Source: Roridomyces roridus (Eukaryota; Basidiomycota; Agaricomycetes; Agaricales; Mycenaceae). Taken from it: DNA of 64,000 nucleotides. Both the position numbers and the translations under genes were made by a program. The stretch is from NCBI GenBank assembly GCA_029378245.1, contig JARKIF010000002.1, positions 1,736,001 through 1,800,000 on the forward strand, given 5' to 3'. Within the stretch, counting starts at the first letter, position 1; each line of letters opens with the position of its first letter. The notes beneath the pieces were generated by a model. It was not told the DNA's origin. It did no database searches and saw nothing but the letters and a program-made list of their open reading frames with translations. This document shows positions 45,008-56,249 of the stretch, in pieces.

Positions 45008-46195
45008 CTAACCATACCACTTGTCTCCCAGCCTTGTCTTTGCTGGTGGTCTGGTGGGTATTTTCGCCTCGGTGATTTCAAAGACGTCTATGGCGCGTTC
45101 CCAGGTTGCCTCGTCGAACTCTAAAACCATCTGACGCTTTTTGAGACCCTCATCATAGTCATTGTCGTCTGGCTGCTCGCAGATGACTGTGGTCATGGTG
45201 AGCTGTTGTTTCGTGAGCGTTGGAGTGACATACAAATCATGACTTGGCCGTCGTCTTGTGATTCGAGAGCGACTTTGCCGTCTCTAATGAGGAACGAAAG
45301 GTAGAAGATGTTTTCGACGCTCTGGGCAAAGTTGGTCGGGTTGATGACAAATTTGAAAAGGTTTATGGCCCCCTCCTCTTCTCTCAACAGATTCTCGAGC
45401 TGGTGGGCATGTGAATGGATGAGACACGGACATGATGGAGAACGCACGGTCGCAACATTCTTGGTCGTCTCGTTTTCAGAGCGCGCGATATCCTCCTCCT
45501 TGAGCTCTTGAGGCTTTCGCTCGTCTGCCTTGTCTTTCTCGAATTTGGCACGTTTTGTTGCCGTCCGCTTCTTTTGTTCGATTGAAAGGGGACCGAGCCT
45601 GCGATATATCAGCTCGGTAACTCTACGCAGAGAAAACACACACATGAATCCCAATGCTGGGACACGCCTGCTTTTAGCGAGGGCTTTGCGACCGATGCGA
45701 TCCCACTCCAAGCTACCCGTGCTGGATTCTGCGTCTTCTCCATCGGAATCGTCGACATCCAGTGACTTGGTGCCGCCCATGAAAGAGAGGAGCTTGGAGA
45801 CAAAGTCGTCAACGTCGAAGGAACCACTCCCGGATTTCATTGCTCGCGCTTTTTGGGCGCCGATGTTTGAGGCTATAACCAAAAGGGCTGAGTCGAGAGT
45901 GGCCTCCTGTGGGCCTTTTACTAGAATGGGAGTCAGTACGCGTCCATAACACGAAACGACGCGTCAAAACCGTTAACGAAGAGGGCATCTGCTTGGTGAA
46001 CCTGCTCTGTGAGCTGTTCGGCCGAGTATTCATTCAGATTGTGTTGGTGCTCTAGATGCGATTATTGAGATTGTTCCAAAAGGGGGGTCGGTGAGGCATA
46101 CCCTCTACATCCTTGACAAGTGTGCGGTAGCCACGGCGAACTACCCTTCTCTCCTCAGGGTTTTGGTCAGGATCATAGGCTGCATCACCGGCCAT
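45008..46195 (-). CDS. NSE4: SMC5/6 complex kleisin subunit NSE4
   Basis: Kleisin bridging the SMC5 and SMC6 heads; required for recombinational repair and replication-fork stability. Starts MAGDAAYDPDQNPEERRVVR with GYRTLVKDVE (Nse4 N-terminal helix), then EYSAEQLTEQVHQADALFVN, SALLVIASNIGAQKARAMKS, DVDDFVSKLLSFMGG, WDRIGRKALAKSRRVPALGF and RLGPLSIEQKKR. The hallmark C-terminal winged-helix segment is INLFKFVINPTNFAQSVENI, FYLSFLIRDGKVAL, then QMVLEFDEATWERAIDVFEI and KTRLGDKWYG. About seven introns. Its start codon is 72 bp from the divergent RAD5-like gene. Confidence 0.9.
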
Positions 46196-46267
46196 GGTGG
46201 TCAAGATCAAGTAGGGTATTTGTTGACGATTGTTGACGCGACTTTCAAATTTGCTCGACGCGTTGCC

Positions 46268-49200
46268 ATGAGCTCTCACGCAGTCGGGGTGAGCCCACAC
46301 GTCTGTCAGTCTCCCTATTTCTAACATTCCACAGTATGCCAAGTCCTCGAGAGCCAAATGTCATGGCCCAGCTCCCTGTACGGGCACCCTCATCGCAAAT
46401 GGCGCCCTCCGTTACGGAGAAACGAAGCTCCACTCCCAGTTTGGCGAGACGGTAGAATGGAGACACTGGGGATGCGTTACACCGGCCATTCTCTCTCGTC
46501 TCGCGACCCTCAACTCCTTGGACCGAGTCGCCGGTTTCAGTCAGCTCTCCTCTGCTGATCAACAAAAAATAAGGAATGCCGTCTCACTCCGACGCGTTGA
46601 TCCCAGCGACGTTCCACCCTCCGCACAACTCTTCCCAATGCCTGCCGGCAGTCCTGCTCCCTCCAGTACACCGAGCCAGAAACAGCGCAGGGCCGAGTTT
46701 GACGCGATGAACGCGAGCAGCCCTCAAGTCACCACCCCTGGTCCGAGCCAGCAACAACGGAGGGTCGAGTTTGAAGCAATGAATGCCAGTGGCTCTCAAA
46801 CCACTCCCGGTCCCAGCCAGAAGAAGCGCAAGGCAGAATGGGAGGCTAGTCAGGGAACGACGACTTCGCCTTCAAAGTCACTCGGCCATGTCCCTAGAGC
46901 AGACGAGGAAGTTGTCGAAAATCAAACCCCCGAAGTCGAGGTTGTCGACGAACTGATTGTGACCCTGGACACTCAAATTGTAGGTGTCCAATATTACAAG
47001 GGTCAGTTGGTGCTTCAAGCTGGCTCTTTTCGTGCTGAGACATCTTGTAGGTTTGGTTGGAGTTGGCGAAGAAGTCGGGCTGATTAGGGAGCCAACAAAT
47101 CCGTATGACTCGTAAGTTTTATGAATCGTGCTCAGCATAGTTCACCGAGTCGTGCCCCAGAAATGCCATTCAAGTCAACAACATTTCCTCGATCAAAGTC
47201 GGTCATATACCCAAGAATGTAGCCGTCCGACTCGCGCCACTGCTCGATCAAAGACTAGTCACCATCGAAGGTGAGCAACATCATCCAGTGCGGCGCCAAT
47301 GTAATCCATGTCCAGGTGTAATGAAGAAAGGCAATTTGGCCGCATCAGCGTCCAAAGTCTACACATTGGACATGTGGGTAACTGCGTTGTTGTGACCGAC
47401 AATTCCTCAAGCTTTCATCCAGGGCTGTCAAGATCTACGGTCCGTCTCACAAGAGAGCTGGTATGCTTTTCAGGACGTCAGCAAAGCTCGAAATGACACC
47501 TGCCAATAGAGTTGGAACCCAAGCTCGTGTGGGCGACCCCCGGCCAACGTGGGTTTGCATCTCGCAGTGCGCCGGCTGCTAGCAGCTCGTCTCAATCTGG
47601 CTATGGCGCTTCTCAGGCTGGCTATGGAGCTGGTTACCCAACACCGTCGTACGGTGCTTCGACATCGCAACGGCGTCCCGACCCGGCTCAAGCGGCGGCT
47701 GCCAAAAAGCTGCAGGAAGAACTTCAAAAGGCCGCTGACCTCAAGAGAATGATCACCTCTTTGGAACAAGTCGACGACGAAGAACGTCGTAGCTCACTTC
47801 TCGACCAGCTTTTGGCCACAGATGACATCCTGAAGCTTCCCGAGGCGCAGGATTCTCCCGGCATCGGGAATGGTCTCGTCGTTGATCTCTTGAAACACCA
47901 AAGACAAGCACTTCAGTGGGCCCTGGAAAGGGAGAATCCCGTCTTGCCCAAGAAAGAGAGCGACAAACCGGTCCAATTCTGGCAGTTTAAAAAGACCGGG
48001 GCGCAGGTGAATGCCAACCTAAAGATTTGGAAACGACACTCACCGAGGCGGCATAGACCTATTACTACAATTTGGCAACGAAATCTCCTCAGACTACACC
48101 GCCCACCCTCGGCAGAGGAGCGTTGTGTGCTGATGCCATGGTGTGTATCATTCCCTAAGTTTTTGCCCGACACTCATTATTCGTTCCAGGGTTTGGTCCG
48201 TTTTCTTTGTCTCATACTGCTCCCCTGCTCATTGAATGATGCAGGGGAAAACTCTAACCATGCTCGCATTGATCCTTGCGACCAAAACAGATGTTCCCAA
48301 AGACTTTTCGAATAGCACTCTGATCGTGGCGCCGCTCAGCGTTCTCTCAAACTGGGAAAAGCAAATTCTGGATCACTGCGAGCCTGGCGCCTTGTCGTAC
48401 TACATGTACTACGGCGATAACCGCAACGTCGATCCGAAGCAGCTGCAGAAATACGACGTTGTGATCACCACATATCAGACTGTTTCTGGGGAACACGACG
48501 ACAAGGATTCGGCACCAGCCAAGAAGAAAAAGAAGACCGACAAGAGTTTATTCGCCGTTCAGTGGAAGGTGAATACACCTCCATTCCGTTGGTTCAGTTC
48601 TTATACAAAGTCCAGCGAATCATTCTCGACGAGGGGCACACGATAAGAAACCCAAAGACCAAGATGGCCAAAGCTTGTTGTGCCCTTTCTGCACAGAGAC
48701 GCTGGGTGCTTGCTGCCACTCCCATCGTAGGTTCCACATCGTATTTTATTCAGATATCTCACGCTATTACACCAGATCAACTCGCCGAAAGTAAACAGAA
48801 TCCGACTCATCCCGTTGTCTGACTGAAAAAGAAATAGGATCTTGGCTCCCTTTTGACTTTCCTCCGCATATGCCAGCCGCTCGATAACGAAGACTTCTTC
48901 AAACGGCTCCTTCTGCGGCCTCTGAAGGACGGCAATCCATCGGGCGCTGATCTCTTGCGGGTATGGCTACCGTTTCATCTCAAACAACTACTGACTCTTT
49001 TCCAGAACACCATGAACGCAATTTGCATCCGTCGCACCAAAGAGGCGAGTGACATGAAAGTCGCAAATATTCGAACCCTCAAACCTCCCGCAGATGCAAG
49101 ATGCCGACGGAAATGCCCTTGTGCCACTCCCACCGGTGAGTAGTCTCTGGTGGATGATGTCAGAATTAATCTTTGCAGGTTGAAATGACCCTCGTACCCG

Positions 49201-51111
49201 TCACTTTGTCCGCTGAAGCGAGAGTGAGTGAAGCTGAAAACACGTGACCGTGCACTGATGCCCCTGTAGGTGATATATGATGAAGTCGAGGAATTGTCCA
49301 AAAACCGAGTCGAAGCGTATATGCGCAACAATACCACGATGGTACCCATTTCCCTTTCTGGTAGACGATTGAACTAACGGCCCGAAACCAGGCTCAGTCT
49401 AATATTTTGAGTCTGTTGACACGCATGAGGCAGCTTGTGCTTCACACGGGTCTTGTCCCTGCCAGTTACATTGAAGAGCTACGAGGAGGGAATGAGGATG
49501 TCGATGTTCCTGCTAGCGCTGTTGTACTCACCCCGGCCGACAAAATACGCCTCGAAGCCAAACTTGCCCAGGCTATTGAGGAATGCGAAGGTATCCTTGT
49601 ATCTTCAACGTGCTTTCGGTTTTGACCAGTTTGGCAGAGTGCCCGATCTGCTTCAATGTTCTGGACAATGCGAGGATTACCAGCTGTGCTCATATCTTCT
49701 GTGCTCCATGGTGAAGCTTTGTCTCTGCCAACCCGAGTCCATTCTCAATCTTTCTGGTAGCATCACCGAAGTCATTACCAGAGATCCCAAGTGCCCCCTT
49801 GTCCGTGAACTGTCTACAGGTTTCTCCGACCCTCTAATTTTTGTAGGACCGACGACCTATCACTATGGGAGATCTATTGAGCCCTCCGGCTCCAATGCAA
49901 GCTACCCAGGCTCCATTCAGAGAGTCGGATGAATCAGACGATGCAGGGGAGGGCTCATCTGCAAAGATCGATCAATTGATACAGCTCTTGCAACTCACAC
50001 CATCTTCCGAGAAATCACTCGTTTTCTCTCAGTTTACGAGGTATTTTTCATTTGTTGGCCTCGAGGTAATGTGTTGATCCATCGGCTAGCTTCCTTGATA
50101 AAATTGCCGAAAGATTGGATGAAGCTGGGATCTCGTATGTGCGGTTCGATGGACGTATGTCTGCGAAGCGCAGACAAGATACTATTGCTCAAGTGAGTAG
50201 TATCACAACCCGACGGTCTCAAACGATAACGCGTGTCCAGTTCTCCATTCCCTTGGATGATGACGGAGAGGACGCACCGGAGCCTTCGGCAAGACGGCGC
50301 AGCGGCGGCAAATCTCGAGACCCTGAAGATTCAGACTTTGTCATGGACGTTGACGATGGCTCTGACTTCATAGACGACGATGACGACGATACGGTGTACT
50401 CGAAGAAGAAGGGCAAAGGAAAGGGCAACGCCAAGGCTAAAGGCAAGGCTAAAGGCAAAGCCACGACGTCTTATGCCTCACGGTCGCTCGCTCCCGGCGA
50501 GAATCCCGCAGTCATGTTGATCTCTTTGAAGGCGGTATGTCCCGGTCTTTGGAGACTGGCAAATGGACTGATAGGGCGGACAGGGAGCTCTTGGCTTGAA
50601 CCTTACCGTAGCAAATAATGTGTACCTGATGGATCCGTGAGTTCCACCCTTCTTTTTATTAACGCAGAGATCTCAACCCTCTACAGTTGGTGGCAGGCGA
50701 GTTATTTCTGAATTTGTTTCAAAGCGTGTATTTAACATGCATTGCAGGAGGGAATCGAATCCCAAGCCATTGACCGGGTGAACCGCATCGGTCAAACCAA
50801 GCCGGTCCATGTTTACCAAATGATTGCTGAGAATACCGTCGAGTCCAAGGTGATTGAACATCTACTTTTCCTACCTTGTCGTTTCTCAGAAGCCTCGCTA
50901 CAGGTTCTCGAGATTCAAGAACGCAAGAAAAAGTTGATCAAGGAGGCTTTTTCTGGCATGAAGCGCGCGGAAACGCAGCGCCAGACGAAGGAAGCCAGAT
51001 TGCAAGGTGTGTACATTTCTGATGGTTTTTATCTCTCAAGTCGCCGACATCTGAGCAGATCTCATCGAGCTTTTCGGTATTCGCCAGCAAGCTGCCAGTC
51101 AGAGGGCGTAA
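46268..51111 (+). CDS. RAD5: RAD5/HLTF-type SNF2 translocase with PARP-like zinc finger
   Basis: Fork-remodelling and ubiquitin-ligase enzyme of post-replication repair. MSSHAVG joins by intron (gtgagc..ttccacag) to [27 protein letters not shown], a PARP-type zinc finger. After a Ser/Pro/Gln linker with repeated FDAMNAS/FEAMNAS comes a HIRAN domain ([42 protein letters not shown]). SNF2 lobe 1: [35 protein letters not shown] (the GL codons in a 6-base exon, 48190-48195), [19 protein letters not shown] and [52 protein letters not shown], the last ligand being Asp. Lobe 2: [25 protein letters not shown], an acidic/basic insert of about 85 residues (50246-50500), then [20 protein letters not shown] and [20 protein letters not shown]. 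Ends QQAASQRA. Confidence 0.9.
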
Positions 51112-51353
51112 TCTTCAGATAATACTAACAGGTTTCTTGGTCCTGTAATTTCTTGTTGTGAATAGTGCATTATAATGCTATATTTTTCTTAGTCCATGCA
51201 CATGCCGAAGACTTTGTCGATCAGGGGATCATGCTGTCCATCACTTCCAGAACTCTCCTGCTCTCTGAGAATGGTATCACCCAAAACGGCAACTCACAAT
51301 CTCAACCGCGTCCGTGCGCGAGATAAAAGAACAGAAGAGTGAGAATACAAGCG

Positions 51354-52310
51354 ATGGCTCCCTTGGAACTCGTTTTCAGCACCGTCGACGGGCTCGATCT
51401 CTACCTCGACGTCTATGTACCCGAGAGTGCAACAGAGACGTCCAAGGTCCCAGTAGTCGTATGGTGGCATGGCGGCGGTCTACTGCAGGGAACCCGCAAA
51501 AGTGTCTCACCACACCATCTTGCTGCACCAGAGAAACACAACCTCTGCATCGTATCCCCTGATTACCGCCTCGCGCCGCAGACCCGCCTGCCCGGGATCC
51601 TTGCCGATTGCAAGGCCGCTTTGGATTTTGTCCGCTCGGCCGCGTTTGCGTCGGCTACCGGCAACCGCGTCGACACAACGAAGATAATTACGAGCGGTAG
51701 TTCGGCGGGAGGATGGCTGTCTTTGCTCACTGGCACGGGCATTGGCTACGCGGCGTGTGGGCTCGAGCCCCCAGCTCCCGTCGCAGGCATAGCTGCGTTA
51801 TACCCGATTTCAGATCTGGCGGACCCCTTCTGGACGACAAAGCAGCACCCCGTATCTTACTTTCCGCGCGTTGTCCCAGATGAGGAGGTGGCCTCGTTCG
51901 TCGACCCTAATTCTGGGAAGGTCGCGTTTTCTACACTGGACAGCCCGCGTTCCGTATTTTATCACTATATGGTGCAGGAGTGAGCGCTTTCTCCGTGTCG
52001 AGTGCATTCCTCTCATTCAGATAGGGGTATTCTCGAATCGTTACTCTTGGATGGTACGGGGATTCCAGCCTCGGCATTTGCTGTCGCCCCAGCACTCAAG
52101 ACGGGCAAGTTCACCGCTCCTCCGACCTATGTCGTACACGGTGACATTGACGACAAAGTGCCCGTTGGGCAAGCACGCGAGGTCGTTGAAGCGCTCAAGG
52201 AGCTGGGTGTCGATGTTACCTACGATGAATTGCCTGGTGTCGATCATCTCTTTGACAGAGATCCCAAAGAGCAAATGGAAAGCATGTACGCCTTCATTGC
52301 AAAGTTGTAA
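51354..52310 (+). CDS. Alpha/beta hydrolase, hormone-sensitive-lipase-like esterase
   Basis: Cytosolic esterase/lipase of the alpha/beta hydrolase_3 type, no signal peptide. MAPLELVFSTVDGLDLYLDV; oxyanion motif VVVWWHGGGLLQG; SPDYRLAPQTRLPGILADCK; nucleophile elbow ITSGSSAGGWLSLL (GxSxG); catalytic Asp in YVVHGDIDDKVPVGQAREVV; catalytic His in ELPGVDHLFDRDP. One intron (about 51979-52024, gtgagc..cagatag) joins YMVQE to GILESLLLDGTGI. It ends MYAFIAKL. About 305 residues, usual for the family. Substrate unknown. Confidence 0.85.
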
Positions 52311-52354
52311 GTTGGTACAATGTCAGTAGTATACACAAAGCAAGTACAAAACAG

Positions 52355-53912
52355 TCATGACGCGGAATTAGCTCCCAATATTGTCCTGGCCCACCCAGCA
52401 TCTTCCGCAACGAGATCCGCAAAGAAATCACCCAGTATCACTTTGAGCTCGACGAGAACAGCGAGGTCGTCCGTGTTCGTCACATCTAGCGAATCAACCA
52501 TGTCTGCTGGGACTCTTAGCACGCGCAGCGCGTCCAGAACGGCGTTCACGAGTGACGTATCATCGCTGCACTCGCTCCCGACAACCTTGGCCCCACCGCC
52601 CTCAACGAGACCTTTGCGTATGGCTTCTTTGCCAATGCCGACCAACCCACGGATGGCCCCTTGGCGCGTTCCGCTACTTTTACCGGGAGAGATAAGCGCC
52701 AGCAACAGCGTCTTCATTATGCGCGGTGAAAGCGAGGGGTAGGTCGTCGAGTGCTCTGTAAGGAGGCGGGACAGCGTTTGTGCCGCAGAAGTGCGTAGGA
52801 GCGTGGCGTGCGTGGGCGGAAGGGAAGAGTGAAGGAGTGTAGAGAGGATTGGAGGAAGCATTTGGTGCAACTGAACACTTGTGGGTCAATGGACAGTAAG
52901 ATGAGAGCACCGACTCACGTAGGGCTCCACGAAGAGGGTAGAGTTGGACAGAAGGGCACCTGTGACGGATATAAGGACATCGAGGATCCTTCCGTCCATC
53001 TCACTCATCCCGCCGTCCTTTAAACCACGTACGACGCCATCGCCGACCCATTTGATGAGATATGGTAGTAGTGCCTGCAGCCCCGCATCGCTGCGCAGAC
53101 TAGCCAGCGCTGCATCCCGTTTGGTAAGGTCCGACCCCGGTGGCAAGAGCGAAGACGTGAGCCGCGTGTAGTATAATTGCAACTCTCTGGAAAGAACCTG
53201 CTTGACGAGCTGCTGCTGCTGTTGCAACTGCTGTTCTTGCTTTTTGGTAGCAACCAATGCCGGTGTGGTCGGAGTGGCAGCGGCCGTGACTCCGTTGGTC
53301 AACGTGGGTTTCACATCTGCCGGCGGCAGTTCTTTTGGTATGGCGGGTGGATTTTCGGGAATGAGAGGCTGCACGCCTTCGACGGCGAGCCAGTGAGCGG
53401 TCCAACTAACGCCCTTGGGTAGCGTTGTCCTCTCCTCGCGCAGAACGCGGTCAAAGTCGATCTCCTCGTCCTCTACAAAGTAGACCGAGCCTGCTGCCGG
53501 CGCGTTCGGGAACGGAAGAGCGCGTTTAAACGTTGGTGGGTTGTGTGAAGAGTGCCCGTAGAGCGGTTCTATGTTGAGCACGCGCAGAGCCTGCTCGATG
53601 TCTGCCGTTGTCATTATTGTCCTCCGACCGTGACGCATGAATCGGGCTGCTTCCTGCACGCGATTAGTCGTCGTTTGGGAGACTGGAAGAAGAGATACCT
53701 CAATAACTTGGTGTATTCTGTACTCGACATCGCTTGCAAGGGCGGATGCGACGGTGTCCGAGATATTGGGCAGGTTGAGCGAGTCGGCGACGTCCTGCTC
53801 GTGGTCTCAGGTCTAATGCAAGCTAGGGGGCCGAATGGCACACTTTTATGGACTCTGGCTTGTACACGCCGGTCTGAGCAGTCGGTCGCTTTTTGCCATT
53901 GTCTGGGTTCAT
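52355..53912 (-). CDS. TAF6: Transcription initiation factor TFIID/SAGA subunit TAF6
   Basis: Histone-fold TAF pairing with TAF9. Starts MNPDNGKKRPTAQTGVYKPE; an intron (gtgtgc..cgagcag) joins ESIK to DVADSLNLPNISDTVASALA, then VEYRIHQVIEEAARFMRHGR and TIMTTADIEQALRVLNIEPL, the histone fold. Next the conserved YFVEDEEIDFDRVLREERTT, VSWTAHWLAVEGVQPLIPEN, a Gln run (EQQLQQQQQL), then the TAF6 HEAT region: LSRELQLYYTRLTSSLL, LQALLPYLIKWVGDGVVRGL, VTGALLSNSTLFVEPYLHQM, LLTEHSTTYPSLSPRIMKTL and SSGTRQGAIRGLVGIGKEAI. It ends TILGANSAS. With GCN5 at 13-15 kb the window holds two SAGA-related genes, not adjacent. Confidence 0.93.
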
Positions 53913-54006
53913 GAAGAGTGGCAGTGATCAAACTATGATCGAACGTCCGAGCCCTCAAAATAATAATTACATTCCGTTTACAGTGGCTACTAGTGCAAGT
54001 ACGCGT

Positions 54007-54713
54007 TCATGAGTTGAACTAGACCAAAAGATCAGTGGGCAGGTCGAGGCAGAGAGTTTATACTGACCGCTGTAAGGTAGGATTCTGCTACAATACGGGC
54101 GCGTGCGTTGAGACTAAGCTTCATCTCGCTGATCTCTCGGTCGACGTCCTCCATGAATCTGAATTCAATCAGTATACAGGACTTGCAAGAGTGCAGAACA
54201 CGCACTGGATGATGAAATCGACAATCTTGTGCTTTAACATGGTCTCGGAGTGGGTGTTGGTGATGAGGAAAGAGATATCGTAGCCCTGGACCGGCTTCCT
54301 ACGCAGCACGATAAAGTTCTCTGCTCTCTGCATCATGAAACGGGTGAATTTGTGGCACAGAATGCGCTCGATTTCGTCGGCCTGCTTGATCTTGATGCTC
54401 AGACGGATCGAGTTGACCGAGGGTTCGATGAGGACGCGTTCATTCTCGTTCCGCGAGATTGTAAGTGGCGTAAGCAGAACCTCCTTCGATCCCCCAACCT
54501 CGACTTCAGGCTTATTGTGCCTTTCCACTACCTGGAAGAGTATAATGTCGGAGTCCAAGCAAGATCGGCGCCGGGATATACCTGAGAGGAGAAATTTTCG
54601 AGGGTGAGCGCGGCGGTGAGCGTTGACCGAACAGCAGCAAGATATGGTCGCAGAACGTTGGACTAGAGGCGATTCAGCGTCGTGTGCCATGAAATCCGTT
54701 GACTGCGTACCAT
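54007..54713 (-). CDS. ARPC4: Arp2/3 complex subunit 4 (ARPC4)
   Basis: Core p20 subunit of the actin-nucleating Arp2/3 complex. The first coding exon is only the ATG (54711-54713), followed by a 48-bp intron (54663-54710) and [27 protein letters not shown], intron, [109 protein letters not shown] and [13 protein letters not shown]. All parts of the family are present. Start codon is 60 bp from the divergent FKBP gene. Confidence 0.95.
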
Positions 54714-54773
54714 GGTGGCTTGAGATGAGTGATGGGGATAGCCACTGATCAAAGACTTTTTTCTCGTTCAACC

Positions 54774-56249
54774 ATGTCCATCGAAGTCGGAGTCTGGTCT
54801 GCACTTCAATGCCTCCCATTCATCTACCAGCCCTGAACACTCTCTAGGTCTGCAATCGTTGAGGCTTCAAAGCCCCTTGCCCTCGACCCCGCAGCTCCCA
54901 TTCGCATCACGAATGTAGCCCTTGGCCACGAGTTGCAGGACCCTAATGCCCGCACCACCCTCAAACTCGTATACCAGTAGTTACCCTTTCATCTCAGTCG
55001 TATTCTCCTCATGCGTCTTGCAAGAACTCTCGTCCCGGTCGACGACGACGAAGAAGCCGAGGAATCGGAGGCACCTCTCGCCGCGACCGTCCTGTGCTCC
55101 CTGACTCCCGGAAAAGCGCGTCGTCAATGACCTATCTGTGCATATTCTAATTCCACTCTAGATCGAGCACGCCATCTTGAACATCGTTCTCGAGGAAAAG
55201 GAGGAATACGTCCTCGACATCGAGGGCCCAAAGTAATTTCTCCTTCTATTAGAACGCGTTTTTTCAACTAAATACGCCCATAGTACCCTCCACCTGACCG
55301 GAAACTACATCGGCACGTGTCTTGACGCGCCTCGTCGCGTCGCGCTGACTAATGTACAGACCTCAAGCCCACCGACATGTCGCCGTATGGCTCAGAGATG
55401 GACTCTGACGAGGAGGACTTTGACCTCAACGAGGTTAGCTCTGACGTCGAGATGGACCCGAACGACATCGACGATGAGGCTAGGTTCGTCTCGAGTTCTC
55501 GAATACAGTGTTTGTCTTGATTCACAATAGGTTTGAGGAGATCGACGAGGCCATCCATGGTTCTCCCAAGAACCTGAAGCGTGCTCGCGACTCGGAGGCG
55601 GGTGAGGCCGGCAAGACTGCCAAGAAGCAAAAGGGGCAGGATGGCAAAGCGGCCAAGCCCGAGTCCGAGGGCGCGGCGGGCGGCGAGAAGAAGGAAAAGA
55701 AAGAGAAGAAGGAGAAGAAGAAGGATGTCGAGGGGAAAACCGAAAAGCAGGCTCCGAAGGAGCGTGAAATTGCTGGAGGGATCAAAATCAAAGACACCAA
55801 AATCGGGACTGGTCCCGCGGTGAAGAAGGGCGCCAATGTGTCGATGCGTTACATCGGCAAGCTCAACAATGCAAGTGGTAAGCAGTTTGACCAGAACACC
55901 AAGGGCAAGCCGGTACGTATCCTGTGTTTCGCTTCGGCCCACGATTGACTCCCGTCCAGTTCAGCTTCCGTCTTGGTCAGGGCGAGGTGATCAAGGGTAA
56001 GAAAATTTCGCTGTCGTTCTTCGTTCTTAGGCTGATGTACGGACCAGGCTGGGATGAGGGTATCGTCGGGATGCAGGTCGGCGGTGAGCGTGTCCTCACC
56101 ATTCCCTCAGCCATGGGCTACGGGAAGAAGGGCACCGATGGCATCCCTGGCAACTCCACCCTCCACTTTGGTTCGTGGTGCTTCTTTCTCGTTTTGTATC
56201 CTATCGCTGATGAATCTTGACAGAGGTGAAGCTCGTCAGCTTCAAGTAA
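54774..56249 (+). CDS. Nucleolar FKBP-type peptidyl-prolyl isomerase (Fpr3/Fpr4-like)
   Basis: Nuclear histone-chaperone prolyl isomerase. N-terminal nucleoplasmin-like part: MSIEVGVWS, intron, [83 protein letters not shown]. Acidic region ([20 protein letters not shown]), Lys/Glu-rich basic tract ([17 protein letters not shown]), then the FKBP domain: [80 protein letters not shown] and [14 protein letters not shown]. Tyr, Phe, Trp and Ile of the FKBP pocket are present. About eight introns. Confidence 0.92.
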
